Of a stretch of 64,000 nucleotides of DNA, positions 9,101-17,448 are shown in pieces. The DNA comes from JADGHX01 sp035760965. GTDB taxonomy: Bacteria > Pseudomonadota > Gammaproteobacteria > Steroidobacterales > Steroidobacteraceae. How positions within the stretch are numbered: position 1 is the first letter of the stretch; each line of letters opens with the position of its first letter. The stretch covers positions 101,330 to 165,329 of the forward strand of contig DASTRY010000014.1 in the NCBI GenBank assembly GCA_035760965.1. The letters are read 5' to 3'. The notes under the pieces were generated by a model. That model did not search any database and had not been told where the DNA came from. It saw only the letters and a list, made by a program, of their open reading frames with translations. Made by a program: the position numbers and the translations under genes.

Positions 9101-9720
9101 GCGTCGAGCGAACGCTGCGTCTCCGGATCGAAGCGGCGGATGGCCTCGATGTCCTCGTCGAAGAGATCGACGCGCAACGGGTCCGCCGAACCCATCGGAT
9201 AGACGTCGAGCAGCGAGCCGCGCATCGCGAATTCGCCGGGGCTCGTCACCTGACTGACGCTCGCGTACCCCGCCTCGACCAGCCGCTGCCGGAACGCCTC
9301 CAGGCTGAGCTTCTGCCCGACCTTCAGCTCGAAGGACCGCGCCTGCACGTACGAACGCGGCGGCAGGCGCTGCATGAGCGTGTCCGCCGCGACCACGAGG
9401 CACCCGCGCTTCGTGTGCGGCAGCTCATAGAGCGCGCGCAGGCGGTCCGAGGTGATGTCCGGGTGCGGCGAGAAGAGGTCGTACGGCAGGACTTCCCAGT
9501 CCGGAAAGCTCAGGAGGTTCAGCGAATCGCCGGCATAGAAGCGCAGCTCGGCCGAGAGCCGTTCGAGCTCACGGGCGCCGTCCGCCACGATGACGTAGAG
9601 GCGCGAGTCCGACCGCATCGCCTCAGCGATGGCGAGCGCGGCCGCACTGCCGTAGAGCTGATGCCAACGTAGAGAGGGCCGCTCAGCCGACGGTACGGGG
9701 GGACGAAGAACTCGGGACAT
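6154..9720 (-). CDS. mfd: Transcription-repair coupling factor Mfd
   Basis: A full-length 1188-residue Mfd, the ATP-dependent DNA translocase that removes stalled RNA polymerase and recruits UvrA to lesions on the transcribed strand. Domains in order: UvrB-like damage/UvrA-binding region (from about residue 20, FPDWEVLPYDLFSPH), RNA polymerase interaction (CarD-like) domain with VHEEYGVGRYVGL near 480, translocase domains with Walker A GDVGFGKTE near 640 and the DEEH box near 735, the motif VESGIDVPSANT, and the TRCF C-terminal domain. The last roughly 35 residues are an Ala/Pro/Lys/Ser-rich tail that is not part of the conserved fold. It lies upstream of csiV on the same strand. Confidence 0.97.
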   Translation of the reverse strand: MSRVLRPPVPSAERPSLRWHQLYGSAAALAIAEAMRSDSRLYVIVADGARELERLSAELRFYAGDSLNLLSFPDWEVLPYDLFSPHPDITSDRLRALYELPHTKRGCLVVAADTLMQRLPPRSYVQARSFELKVGQKLSLEAFRQRLVEAGYASVSQVTSPGEFAMRGSLLDVYPMGSADPLRVDLFDEDIEAIRRFDPETQRSLDALDSVRLLPAREVTLDAEGVKGFRRRFRTRFEGDPTQASIYRGVSEGLAPPGIEFYLPLFFDETATLFDYLPKDAVIVRDAALAGALVKDWHDIETRYEDRRHDIERPVLTPGELFLSPDELEERIGRFQLITLDAFKADIETGGAGGDAHNFPTSAPRELRVDPRAERPFEPLASFLQTFGGRVLVAADSPGRREVLHEMLRADGLETAGVASWEAFASGDTRLALTIAPDVQGLTLTDPPIAVISEAQLFGARARQERRRKRAAVDPEAILRDLQNLTPGAPVVHEEYGVGRYVGLQPMEVAGQNGEFLVLEYMDGDRVYVPVHSLHLVTRYTGAAPESAPLHKLGTDQWAKARKRAAEQIRDVAAELLDLYARRKAQKGISLNVQEHDYQAFANAFPFEETADQAEAIRNVLADLKNDRPMDRIVCGDVGFGKTEVAMRAAFVAVQSGKQVAVLVPTTLLAQQHLANFRDRFADWPVRIESLSRFGSGKETTATIEGIERGTVDIVIATHRLLHAHVRFKDLGLIIVDEEHRFGVRDKERLQALRAEVHVLTLTATPIPRTLNMALGGLRDLSLITTPPAERLAIKTFVTEWHGPTLREAALRELRRGGQIYFIHNEVRSIEKVANEVQELVPEASVRIGHGQMRERDLEQLMVDFYHRRFNLLVCTTIVESGIDVPSANTIMINRAERMGLAQLHQLRGRVGRSHHRAYAYLIAPPRKALSADAAKRLEAIESMEELGAGFVLATHDLEIRGAGELLGERQSGQMTEIGLALYLDLLEEAVKALKEGREPALDKPLAAETEVELRVPAFLPATYIGDVHVRLALYKRIAAAESANELDELNAEIIDRFSMPPPQAQALLRIARLKLTARALGIRRLDLGPQGGTVTFEERNRIDPAAVIRMLQKAPREYRLEGPLKLRITRPMEKDEQRFEFAADLMKRLELATPSAAPAPTAVSASESAKSAPPPPAAKKPAAGKRA

Positions 9721-9852
9721 TCAGGCGGAAGTGGGGTCGGTCAGGCCAGAAACGAAGCCGGGCAGCTTACCGCTCCGCCCGGCCGCTTGCATGACCCGGC
9801 GACCCCCGTCCCGAGGGGACGAGGGCACCGAATGCCCTGAATCAGTTTGGAA

Positions 9853-10167
9853 TCAGCCGCCCGTGACGACCGCTTCGATGACGTGCTCGTTCTCGAAGAT
9901 CACCGAGAAGCCGGGATAGTCCCAGCGGGTGATGGGCGGGGTCTTGCAGGGAGTGACGTTGGCGCTGCAGCCGCCGACGGCAGGGTGCTTCTGCGACGGC
10001 GCACCGAACTTCTGCTCGACGGCGCTCATGGTGGCGCCCCGAGCGGGACGCTCCACGGAGGACTGACGCACCTGGACCTGATCGTCCACGACCAGCGTTT
10101 CCGCTACGGCCGCGCCGACCGGCGCGAGGCAACCGAGCAGAGCTACGAGCTTCAAGACCGTCTTCAT
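9853..10167 (-). CDS. Small secreted protein, BamE/SmpA-like pattern, function unknown
   Basis: A 104-residue protein with a clear Sec signal peptide (hydrophobic core to about residue 22, cleavage near AVA-E). The mature part has the pattern GATMSAVEQKFGAPSQK followed later by ITRWDYPGFSVIFENEHVIEAV, which recalls the short helix-then-sheet layout of BamE/SmpA-type domains (inference from pattern only). Two cysteines (in VGGCSAN and TPCKTP) could form a periplasmic disulfide. There is no lipobox. It is transcribed in the same direction as mfd and divergent from lolC. Confidence 0.7.
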   Translation of the reverse strand: MKTVLKLVALLGCLAPVGAAVAETLVVDDQVQVRQSSVERPARGATMSAVEQKFGAPSQKHPAVGGCSANVTPCKTPPITRWDYPGFSVIFENEHVIEAVVTGG

Positions 10168-10308
10168 GAGCGAACTCCTCCCATGCGCGCGGCACTATAT
10201 CACCCGAGGCAATCTGTCAAAGCCAAGCAAACGGCGACACGCCGAGAAGTGTGACGAACGTCTTGGAATCATGGGTTTGCGCGCCATGTGTGGTTAAATC
10301 GCGGCCGC

Positions 10309-11550
10309 ATGTTCCACCCCCTATCCCTGTTCGTCGGCCTGCGCTACGTCCGGGCCCGGACCCACAAGTTCTTCGTCTCCTTCATCACGTGGGCGTCCCT
10401 CGTGGGGGTGTGCGTCGGCGTGGCCGCGCTCATCGTGATCCTCTCGGTCATGAACGGCTTCGAGGACGAGCTGCGCGAGCGGCTGCTGTCCTTGAGCGCG
10501 CACGCGCGTGTCGTGTCCGAGTCGTCCACCCGGGTGGATTGGAGAGAGGTGGAGCGCAAGGTCCGCGCGATTCCCGGCGTGAAGACGGCGGCGCCGTACG
10601 CCGAAATTCAGGCGCTCGCCGTGCATACGCCGGACATGCTGCCGGTGGTCCTGCGCGGCATCGATCCGCGCGAGGAAGCCGCCGACCAGGACATTTCGAA
10701 GGCCATGACGCAGGGGCGGCTCGCCGATCTGCTGCCGGGCACGGACCGGGTGATCGTCGGTGAGATCATCGCCCAGCAGCTCGCGCTCACCATCGGCGAC
10801 ACGCTGACCTTCCTCGTTCCGACGGTCGCCGCGAACGGCGCACCGGCCCCGACGCTGCGCGAATTCACCGTCGCGGGAATCTTCGCCGTTGGCCTGCAGG
10901 ATCATGACGCGACGCTCGTCTTCTCGAATCTCGCGGACGTGCGGGGTTTCGCGGCCGAGTCGGGCGGTGAGGGCCTGCGCATCTGGTACGACGACCCGCT
11001 GCAGGCGTCCGCGCTCTCGGCGAAGGTGCGCGCCGCGCTGCCCAAGTCGCTGTCGGTGTTCGATTGGACCCAGGATCACGCGAGCTACTTCCGCGCCATT
11101 CGCATCGAGAAGACGATGATGGCTCTCATCCTGCTGCTCATCGTCGCAGTGGCCGCGTTCAACATCGTCGCGATGCTCGTGATGGTGGTGACGGACAAGC
11201 GCACCGACATCGCGATTCTGCGCACCTTCGGCGTCTCGCAGCAGCAGGTGATGACGGTGTTCATCACCCAGGGTCTCGTGATCGGCTGGCTGGGTGTGCT
11301 GCTCGGCGTGGCGTTGGGCGTCGTTCTCGCGCTGAACGTCGACACGATCGTCCCGTTCCTCGAGCAGACGTTCCGCTTCCAGATCATGGACTCGGACGTG
11401 TACTACGTGACGGACATTCCGTCGGACCTGCAATGGGGCTCGGTCGCGCTCATCGGGCTGGCGGCGCTGCTGCTCACGGGGAGCGCGGTGATCTATCCCG
11501 CCTTTCGCGCGGCACGGACCGCGCCTGCCGAAGCGCTGCGGTACGAGTAG
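10309..11550 (+). CDS. lolC: Lipoprotein-releasing ABC transporter permease LolC
   Basis: A 413-residue inner-membrane permease of the LolCDE complex, which extracts outer-membrane-destined lipoproteins and passes them to LolA. Membrane helix 1 is at about 20-50 (FVSFITWASLVGVCVGVAAL), followed by a large periplasmic domain, then three helices at the C terminus (from about 265) ending in the FtsX-like YPAFRAARTAPAEALRYE motif. VILSVMNGFEDELRERLLS after helix 1 is typical. The ATG at 10309 is favoured over a GTG seven codons upstream because LolC proteins usually start MFxPL. It is followed three bases later by lolE. Confidence 0.95.
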   Translation: MFHPLSLFVGLRYVRARTHKFFVSFITWASLVGVCVGVAALIVILSVMNGFEDELRERLLSLSAHARVVSESSTRVDWREVERKVRAIPGVKTAAPYAEIQALAVHTPDMLPVVLRGIDPREEAADQDISKAMTQGRLADLLPGTDRVIVGEIIAQQLALTIGDTLTFLVPTVAANGAPAPTLREFTVAGIFAVGLQDHDATLVFSNLADVRGFAAESGGEGLRIWYDDPLQASALSAKVRAALPKSLSVFDWTQDHASYFRAIRIEKTMMALILLLIVAVAAFNIVAMLVMVVTDKRTDIAILRTFGVSQQQVMTVFITQGLVIGWLGVLLGVALGVVLALNVDTIVPFLEQTFRFQIMDSDVYYVTDIPSDLQWGSVALIGLAALLLTGSAVIYPAFRAARTAPAEALRYE

Positions 11551-11553
11551 CGC

Positions 11554-12807
11554 ATGGCGGCCGCATACGAGTGGATCATCGGGACGCGCCATCTGCGCTC
11601 GACGCATCGGCGCGGATTCGTGTCGTTCGTCGCGCTCATGTCGGTGTGCGGGCTGATGCTCGGCGTCGCCACGCTCATCGTCGTGCTCTCCGTGATGAAC
11701 GGCTTCGAGCGCGAGCTGCGCAGCCGCATCCTGAGCGTCACCTCTCACGCGACGCTCATGGGCTTGCACGGCACGCTGCCCGATTGGAAGTCGATTCAGC
11801 AGGTGGCGGCGCACGAGCCCGGTGTCATCGCGGCGGTGCCTTACATCGAGTCCGAAGCGCTGCTCACCAATGGCAAGCGCGTGACCGGCTCCATGGTTCG
11901 CGGCGTGCTGCCCGAAGAGGAGCGCAAGGCCACGGGGCTCGCGCAACACCTGAAGGCGGGTCGCCTGGAGGACCTGCAGCCCGGCAAGTTCAACATCATC
12001 CTGGGGACGGCGCTCGCACGGGACCTCGACGTGAAAGTCGGCGGCACCGTGATCCTCATGGCGCCGCAGGGTACGGCCACGCCGAGTGGCGTCGTACCTC
12101 GCATGCGGCGCTTCCACGTCACGGGGCTCTTCGAGTCCGGCATGTTCGAGTTCGACAACGGCCTTGCGCTCGTCCACATGAGCGATGCGGCGAAGGTCTA
12201 TCAGCTCGGCGACGACGTCACCGGCATCCGGCTCGCGCTCACGAATCCGTTCCGTGCGGCGAGCACGGTGCGCAATCTCGCGTTGGAGCTGGGCGGCGAA
12301 GGCTACTACGTCAGCGACTGGACCAAGAAGCACGCCAACTTCTTCCGCTCCATCGAGATCACCAAGTCGATGATGTTCGTCATTCTGCTGATGATCGTCG
12401 CGGTCGCCGCGTTCAACATCGTGGCGACGCTCGTGATGATCGTGAAAGAGAAGCAGACGGACATCGCCATCCTGCGCACGCTCGGTGCCGGCCCGCGCAA
12501 CATCCTCGCGACCTTCGCCATCCAGGGCGTGATGATCGGCCTTGCGGGCACCGCGCTCGGCGCGGGGCTCGGCGTGCTCGTCTCGCACAATCTCGAATCG
12601 CTCGTGCGCGGCCTCGAACGGCTGCTCGGCACGCACTTCCTCGATGCCAGCGTGTACTACATGAGCGATCTGCCGGCCTACGTAGAAGGGATCGATGTGC
12701 TGAAAGTGTGTTCCGTGGCTTTCCTGCTGTGTGCGCTCGCGACGATTTATCCTGCGTGGCGCGCCTCGCGTACTGCGCCGGCGGAGGCTCTGCGCCATGA
12801 CTACTAG
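11554..12807 (+). CDS. lolE: Lipoprotein-releasing ABC transporter permease LolE
   Basis: A 417-residue LolC/LolE-type permease paralogous to the preceding gene and with the same four-helix layout. Features include WIIGTRHLRS at the N terminus, VLSVMNGFERELRSRIL, the LVMIVKEKQTDIAILRTLGA coupling-helix region and a final YPAWRASRTAPAEALRHDY. LolE is the partner that binds the lipoprotein acyl chains in the periplasm. It starts three bases after lolC and its 3' end overlaps lolD by 11 bases, so the three subunits are probably coupled in translation. The order here is C-E-D rather than the C-D-E of E. coli. Confidence 0.93.
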   Translation: MAAAYEWIIGTRHLRSTHRRGFVSFVALMSVCGLMLGVATLIVVLSVMNGFERELRSRILSVTSHATLMGLHGTLPDWKSIQQVAAHEPGVIAAVPYIESEALLTNGKRVTGSMVRGVLPEEERKATGLAQHLKAGRLEDLQPGKFNIILGTALARDLDVKVGGTVILMAPQGTATPSGVVPRMRRFHVTGLFESGMFEFDNGLALVHMSDAAKVYQLGDDVTGIRLALTNPFRAASTVRNLALELGGEGYYVSDWTKKHANFFRSIEITKSMMFVILLMIVAVAAFNIVATLVMIVKEKQTDIAILRTLGAGPRNILATFAIQGVMIGLAGTALGAGLGVLVSHNLESLVRGLERLLGTHFLDASVYYMSDLPAYVEGIDVLKVCSVAFLLCALATIYPAWRASRTAPAEALRHDY

Positions 12808-13492
12808 CGTGCTCGAAGCACGGCAGGTGCATAAGAGCTTTCAGCAGGGACCGGTCACGCTCGAAGTCCTGCGCGGCATCGACCTCGCGATCAACGCCGC
12901 GGAGCGTCTCGCGATCGTCGGAGCCTCGGGCTCCGGCAAGACGACGCTGCTACAGATTCTCGGCGGCCTCGACCGGCCGACGAGCGGGCAGGTGCTCGTG
13001 GACGGTCGTGACATCCATTCGCTCAGCGAGCGCGAGCGGGGCGAGCTGCGGAATCAGGCGCTGGGATTCGTTTACCAGTTCCATCATCTCCTGCCGGAGT
13101 TCTCCGCGCTGGAGAACGTGGCGATGCCGCTCCTCGTGCGGCGCATGCCGACGAGCGAGGCGAAGGATCGTGCGCGCGAGATCCTCACGCGCGTTGGCCT
13201 CGGGCAGCGGCTCGACCATCGGCCGCATCAGCTTTCGGGCGGCGAGCGCCAGCGTGCGGCGGTGGCGCGCGCGCTCGTCACCCAACCCAAGCTCGTTCTC
13301 GCCGACGAGCCGACGGGCAATCTGGACGGCAAGAACGCGGAGCAGGTTTTCGAGCTCATGCTGGAGCTCAATCGCGAGCGGCGGACGAGCCTCGTCATCG
13401 TGACGCACGACTTGCGCATCGCGGCGCGCATGGATCGCGCGCTCGAGATCGAGGGCGGAAAACTGCGCGCGGTGGGCGCGTTAGCCGATTGA
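12797..13492 (+). CDS. lolD: Lipoprotein-releasing ABC transporter ATPase LolD
   Basis: A 231-residue ABC ATPase that powers LolC/LolE. Walker A is GASGSGKTT, the Q-loop region is FVYQFHHLLPEFSALENV, the signature is LSGGERQRAAVARAL and Walker B is LVLADEPTGNLD, which is the MacB/LolD-type signature. The ATG at 12797 lies inside the lolE end; longer starts would add a basic Arg-rich stretch encoded within lolE. The 3' end overlaps the convergent DUF2062 gene by 12 bases. Confidence 0.96.
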   Translation: MTTSVLEARQVHKSFQQGPVTLEVLRGIDLAINAAERLAIVGASGSGKTTLLQILGGLDRPTSGQVLVDGRDIHSLSERERGELRNQALGFVYQFHHLLPEFSALENVAMPLLVRRMPTSEAKDRAREILTRVGLGQRLDHRPHQLSGGERQRAAVARALVTQPKLVLADEPTGNLDGKNAEQVFELMLELNRERRTSLVIVTHDLRIAARMDRALEIEGGKLRAVGALAD

Positions 13493-13999
13493 CGACAGCC
13501 GGCGCGCGCGGTACTTCGATCTCACTTGCCAGCGCCACAGCAGCTCTAGTCCCACCCAGCCCGTCAGGGCCGCCAATCCCGCGCAGATGAGGCAGCCGAG
13601 CAGGAAGGGCTCCCACATGGGTCCGAGTCCGTTCTGCAACCAGTCGAAGCTGAACTTGAAGGTGAAGCGCTGCGGTTCGACGCCGAGGACGGCGCAGCCA
13701 ACGCGGTACGCCGTGTAGAACACCGGCACCACCGTCAGCGGGTTCACGAGGCAGACCGTTGCGATGATCGTCGGCACGTTGAGCCGCGCGACGATCGCGA
13801 GCAGCGCCGCGAGCAGCAGGTGGATCGGCAACGGCACGAAGCAGATCGCAAGCCCGGTGGCGAAGGCGGCGGTCACGGACCGGCGCTGGAGCGACCACAG
13901 GCGGGGGTCCGCGACCCGCGAGCCGAACAGCTTCAGGAACCAGCGTTTCCGGAGCTTCTCCGGATGCGGCGTGATTTTCTTCAGGAGGCGCCGAGGCAT
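13481..13999 (-). CDS. DUF2062 membrane protein
   Basis: A 172-residue protein starting MPRRLLKKITPHPEKLRK, with two to three hydrophobic segments. It has the DUF2062 features: a basic N terminus, SVTAAFATGLAICFVPLP, NVPTIIATVCLVNPLTVVPVFYTAYRVG, and a C-terminal helix. The start was set at ATG 13999; the frame continues upstream into the comEC region but without family similarity. Function is unknown; in Pseudomonas (from memory) a homologue sits at the same position next to comEC. It is divergent from comEC with only about 20 bp between the starts and convergent with lolD. Confidence 0.85.
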   Translation of the reverse strand: MPRRLLKKITPHPEKLRKRWFLKLFGSRVADPRLWSLQRRSVTAAFATGLAICFVPLPIHLLLAALLAIVARLNVPTIIATVCLVNPLTVVPVFYTAYRVGCAVLGVEPQRFTFKFSFDWLQNGLGPMWEPFLLGCLICAGLAALTGWVGLELLWRWQVRSKYRARRLSSIG

Positions 14000-14020
14000 A
14001 AAGGCGCGTGACTGTAGCAG

Positions 14021-16255
14021 ATGGAATTTGCGATCGCGTTTCTGGCCGGAGTTATTGGGACGCTGGTCTTGCCGGCGCTGCCGCCCATCGGCACGGTCGT
14101 CACGATTGCGAGCGCGATCCTGGCATCCGCTCTGGCCTGCGCGGTGGGTTTGCCGAACCGCACCAGCGTAGCTTCCGTATCGTGCGGCGTGGCTCTGGGG
14201 TTTCTTCATGCCTCCGTCCAGGCCCATCTCTATCTGGCCGAGCGTTGGCGTACGGACGAGCGCATCATCACGGATCTCACCGTCGACACGATCCCGATCA
14301 TACGAGGCGACACGGCCTTCTTCGACGGGATCACCGCCAGCGGGCTGCGCGTACGGCTTACGTCCCGAGCTGGCGAAGTCCAGCCTCACGTCGGCGAGCG
14401 CTGGCACCTGCTCCTGAACCTGCGCCCGCCGCGCGCCCGCGCCAATCCGGGCACCGTGGATCTCGAGCGCACGTACTTTCACGATCGCGTGCACGCGCTG
14501 GGCACGGTGGTCAGCGCCAGCATCAATCGCCGACTCGATGGTGGGCACCGTCCGCTCGACGAGCTCCGTGAGCGCATCGCGCGTCACATCGACGCTCGCG
14601 TGGCGGATCGCGATGCTGCCGCGCTGATCTCCGCGCTCGCAGTGGGCGTTATCGGTGCGATGTCGCGTGAGCAATGGCGCATCTTCAATGCGACGGGCAC
14701 GACGCATCTCGTCGCGATCTCCGGTCTTCACGTGACCCTCTTCGCCGTCGTCGCATTTGCCGCTGCACGCGCGCTCTGGTCGGCGCTGCTCTATCGATGG
14801 GTCCGCTGGCCGCGCGAGACGTTCGCGGCGGTCACAGGCTTCCTGGCGGCCGCGGCGTACGCAACGCTTGCGGGTCTCTCGGTGCCTACGCAGCGCACGC
14901 TCATCATGCTGGCGGTGTGGCTACTGAGCCGCTGCATGGCGCGAGCGATGCCGCCGTTCCATTCGTTTGCGCTCGCACTGGTGATCGTGCTGCTGCTCGA
15001 TGCATTCGCGCCCTTGACGCCGGGCTTCTGGCTTTCGTTCGGCGCGATGGCCGCGATCATTCTTGCGACCAGCACACGATTTGTGCGCCGGCCTGTGCTG
15101 CTCGAAGGATTGGCGGTTCAGGGTGGCGTCACGCTGGTGCTCATTCCGCTGACGCTCGCCTCGTTCGGCTCGGTTTCCCTCGTCGGGCCGCTCGTCAACC
15201 TCGTTGCGATTCCCGCCATGAGCTGGGTCTTCGTGCCGACGATCCTGATTGCAATCGCGTTGGCGCCGATGTGGGGGCTCGCGTCGGACGCGGTGCTGCG
15301 ACTGGCCGGCTGGATGCACGATGTCGGCTGGCCCTGGCTCGCGGCAGCCGCCGACATTCCTTGGGCGCTGACGCATGCGAGCCCGCCGGTCTGGTGGTAC
15401 GCCATCGCGGCTCCCTGCGTGCTGATCAGCGTCATGCCGCTGCCGCTCGGCCTGCGGATCGCGCCTCTCATCGCCGTCGTGCCGCTCGCCGCTTCCGTCG
15501 ATCAGCTTCCCGTGGACGGCACCGCCGAGATCACGATTCTCGATGTGGGAGAAGGCACGGCGGTCGTGGTTCAGACGTCTCATCACACGCTCGTCTACGA
15601 CACAGGCGATGTCTACGGCACCGATGGGCGAGCCGCGGAGACCGTGCTGGTTCCTTTTCTGCGCAGCCGGGGGCTGCAGCGGGTCGATATGCTCGTTCTG
15701 AGCCGCCTCACCGCACCCGGCGCTCCCGGGCTGACGGCGTTGCTTGCCGAGCTTCCGGTGACGGAAATCGTGGCGGGTGCCTTCGCGTCGCTCGACTCAC
15801 CCGGGGCTCAGAAGTGCGGCGACAGAGCGTGGCGATGGGACAACGTGACCTTGCGGACCTCCGCACCGTCTGCGGGCACCTGCGTTCTCGCAGTCGAAAG
15901 TCGCGGTGTGCGCGCATTGCTCTCCGGCGACCTCGATACGAGCGCCGAGCGCGCTCTGATGGCCGCAACGAACGTCTCCGCACCCCTGGTCTTGATCCCT
16001 CGGCATGGGAGCGATGCCGCGTCCTCGCCAGAATTCACGCGGGCAGTCGGCGCGCGGTGGGCTGTCGTCTCGGGGCGACGTGAGCGCAATGGCCGCGAGA
16101 AACCTGCCATTGCCCGGTGGCGCGCGAGCGGTGCCGCGGTACTGGCGACGGCGGATGGCGGTGCCATTCGCTTCCGGATCGATCCCGAAAAGGGGCTGAT
16201 CGGGCCGATCGTGTACCGCTCGGACAGTCGCACACTCTGGCGCGGGTCGCCTTGA
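14021..16255 (+). CDS. comEC: ComEC/Rec2-type DNA uptake channel with degenerate metallo-beta-lactamase domain
   Basis: A 744-residue polytopic membrane protein. The N-terminal OB-like domain precedes the competence core with the GTTHLVAISGLHVTLFA signature (about 225-245) and eight or more membrane helices. The C-terminal beta-lactamase-fold domain starts near residue 502 with ILDVGEGTAVVV and VYDTGD, but where ComEC proteins have the SHxDxDHxxG metal site this one reads SRLTAPGAPG (about 561-570). The later LLSGDLD and PRHGSD segments remain. The metal-dependent nuclease activity proposed for this domain is therefore probably lost, while the channel could still work. It precedes exbB by a short gap. 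Confidence 0.92.
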   Translation: MEFAIAFLAGVIGTLVLPALPPIGTVVTIASAILASALACAVGLPNRTSVASVSCGVALGFLHASVQAHLYLAERWRTDERIITDLTVDTIPIIRGDTAFFDGITASGLRVRLTSRAGEVQPHVGERWHLLLNLRPPRARANPGTVDLERTYFHDRVHALGTVVSASINRRLDGGHRPLDELRERIARHIDARVADRDAAALISALAVGVIGAMSREQWRIFNATGTTHLVAISGLHVTLFAVVAFAAARALWSALLYRWVRWPRETFAAVTGFLAAAAYATLAGLSVPTQRTLIMLAVWLLSRCMARAMPPFHSFALALVIVLLLDAFAPLTPGFWLSFGAMAAIILATSTRFVRRPVLLEGLAVQGGVTLVLIPLTLASFGSVSLVGPLVNLVAIPAMSWVFVPTILIAIALAPMWGLASDAVLRLAGWMHDVGWPWLAAAADIPWALTHASPPVWWYAIAAPCVLISVMPLPLGLRIAPLIAVVPLAASVDQLPVDGTAEITILDVGEGTAVVVQTSHHTLVYDTGDVYGTDGRAAETVLVPFLRSRGLQRVDMLVLSRLTAPGAPGLTALLAELPVTEIVAGAFASLDSPGAQKCGDRAWRWDNVTLRTSAPSAGTCVLAVESRGVRALLSGDLDTSAERALMAATNVSAPLVLIPRHGSDAASSPEFTRAVGARWAVVSGRRERNGREKPAIARWRASGAAVLATADGGAIRFRIDPEKGLIGPIVYRSDSRTLWRGSP

Positions 16256-16313
16256 GGACATGCGCCTCTCCGGTATGATGCCGCCCACCTCAAACGCCTG
16301 GCTGGATCGACAA

Positions 16314-16967
16314 ATGTGGGAAATCGTGCGGGCCGGCGGGCCGATGATGTGGCCGATCATCTTGTGCTCCATCATCGCGGCCGCCATCGTGCTCGAGCGC
16401 CTCTGGACTCTGCAGGACAAGCGCGTTCTGCCGCGTGAGCTGACGCAGAAGGTCTGGCAGCTCATCGAGACCAACCAGGTGAACGACAAGGTCATCTCGG
16501 CGCTCGAGCAGAACTCGCCGCTCGGACGCGTGCTGGCCGCCGGCCTGAAGAACCGCCATCGGCCGCGCGAGGTGCTCATGCAGCGTCTCGAGGACACCGG
16601 GCGGCACGTGATCCACGAGCTCGAACGCTTCCTCAATACGCTCGGCACGATCGCCGGGGTGTCACCGCTTCTCGGCCTGCTCGGCACCGTGACCGGCATC
16701 ATCAAATCCTTCAACGCGATCCAGGCGGGCGGCATGGGCGATCCGCGCGCACTCTCGGGCGGCATCGCCGAGGCGCTGATCTGTACCGCCGCGGGCCTCA
16801 TGGTCGCCATTCCCTCGCTCGTCGCGTACCGGCTCCTGCGCAGCAAGGTCGACGGCATCGTGGTCGCGATGGAGAAGGACGCCATTCGGCTCGCGGATGC
16901 GCTCGAAGGCTCGCACGCCGGCGAGAGCACCGCGCGCGTCGCCGGGCGGACCGCCGTCGGGGCCTGA
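16314..16967 (+). CDS. exbB: ExbB/TolQ-family proton channel subunit
   Basis: About 217 residues with three membrane segments (about 15-35, 115-140, 160-185). The signature GTIAGVSPLLGLLGTVTGIIKSF and the SGGIAEALICTAAGLMVAIPSLVAY segment are typical of MotA/TolQ/ExbB proteins, which form the proton channel energising a TonB- or Tol-type system. ATG 16314 is preferred because homologues begin MWELxxAGG; an ATG 18 codons upstream (16260), close to the comEC stop, is the alternative. It is followed four bases later by exbD. No tonB is visible nearby; this exbBD pair next to lpxK is a common arrangement of unclear role. Confidence 0.92.
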   Translation: MWEIVRAGGPMMWPIILCSIIAAAIVLERLWTLQDKRVLPRELTQKVWQLIETNQVNDKVISALEQNSPLGRVLAAGLKNRHRPREVLMQRLEDTGRHVIHELERFLNTLGTIAGVSPLLGLLGTVTGIIKSFNAIQAGGMGDPRALSGGIAEALICTAAGLMVAIPSLVAYRLLRSKVDGIVVAMEKDAIRLADALEGSHAGESTARVAGRTAVGA

Positions 16968-16971
16968 TGTC

Positions 16972-17406
16972 ATGAACCTGAAGCCGCGCCGGCACGAGGA
17001 TCCCGAGATCAACATGATCTCGCTGATCGACGTCGTGCTCATGATCGTCGTGTTCTTCGTGCTCTCGAGCCAGTTCATCAACGAGGGCCGCGTGCACGTG
17101 CGCCTGCCGCAGGCTCAGGGCGTGCCGAACGCCAAGACGCAGGCGGAGCCCATCGTCGTGTCCGTGACGCAAACCGGCAGCTATCGCGTGAACGACAAGG
17201 ACCTCATCAACTCCAGTCCAGATACGCTGCGCGCCGCGCTCATCAAGGAGACAGGCTCGGATCGCAGCAAGCGCGTCACGGTGCGCGCGGACGGCCGTGC
17301 GACCCACCAGTCCGTGATCACGGCCATGGACGTGCTCGGCCGCCTCGGCTTCACGGAGATCAACATCGCGACGGTTAAGGACGAGCCGGCATCTCCCTCC
17401 CCGTGA
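16972..17406 (+). CDS. exbD: ExbD/TolR-family biopolymer transport protein
   Basis: A 144-residue protein with one N-terminal membrane helix (about 18-38, ISLIDVVLMIVVFFVLSSQF) carrying the conserved Asp of the ExbD/TolR proton path, followed by a periplasmic domain ending in DVLGRLGFTEINIAT. It partners the upstream ExbB. The ATG lies four bases after the exbB stop. An in-frame longer version inside exbB is unlikely. Confidence 0.93.
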   Translation: MNLKPRRHEDPEINMISLIDVVLMIVVFFVLSSQFINEGRVHVRLPQAQGVPNAKTQAEPIVVSVTQTGSYRVNDKDLINSSPDTLRAALIKETGSDRSKRVTVRADGRATHQSVITAMDVLGRLGFTEINIATVKDEPASPSP

Positions 17407-17448
17407 AGAAAGCCCAGTGAAGCACGGCGCAGTGGAGAGGTCGCTGCC

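Noticed and set aside
7702..9672. 656-codon open frame on the plus strand
   Set aside because: It lies fully inside mfd on the opposite strand; Arg/Glu/Leu-rich composition with no domain, a normal by-product of GC-rich coding DNA.
10321..12798. 825-codon open frame on the minus strand
   Set aside because: Antisense shadow of lolC-lolE; His/Arg/Asp-rich and without recognisable motifs.
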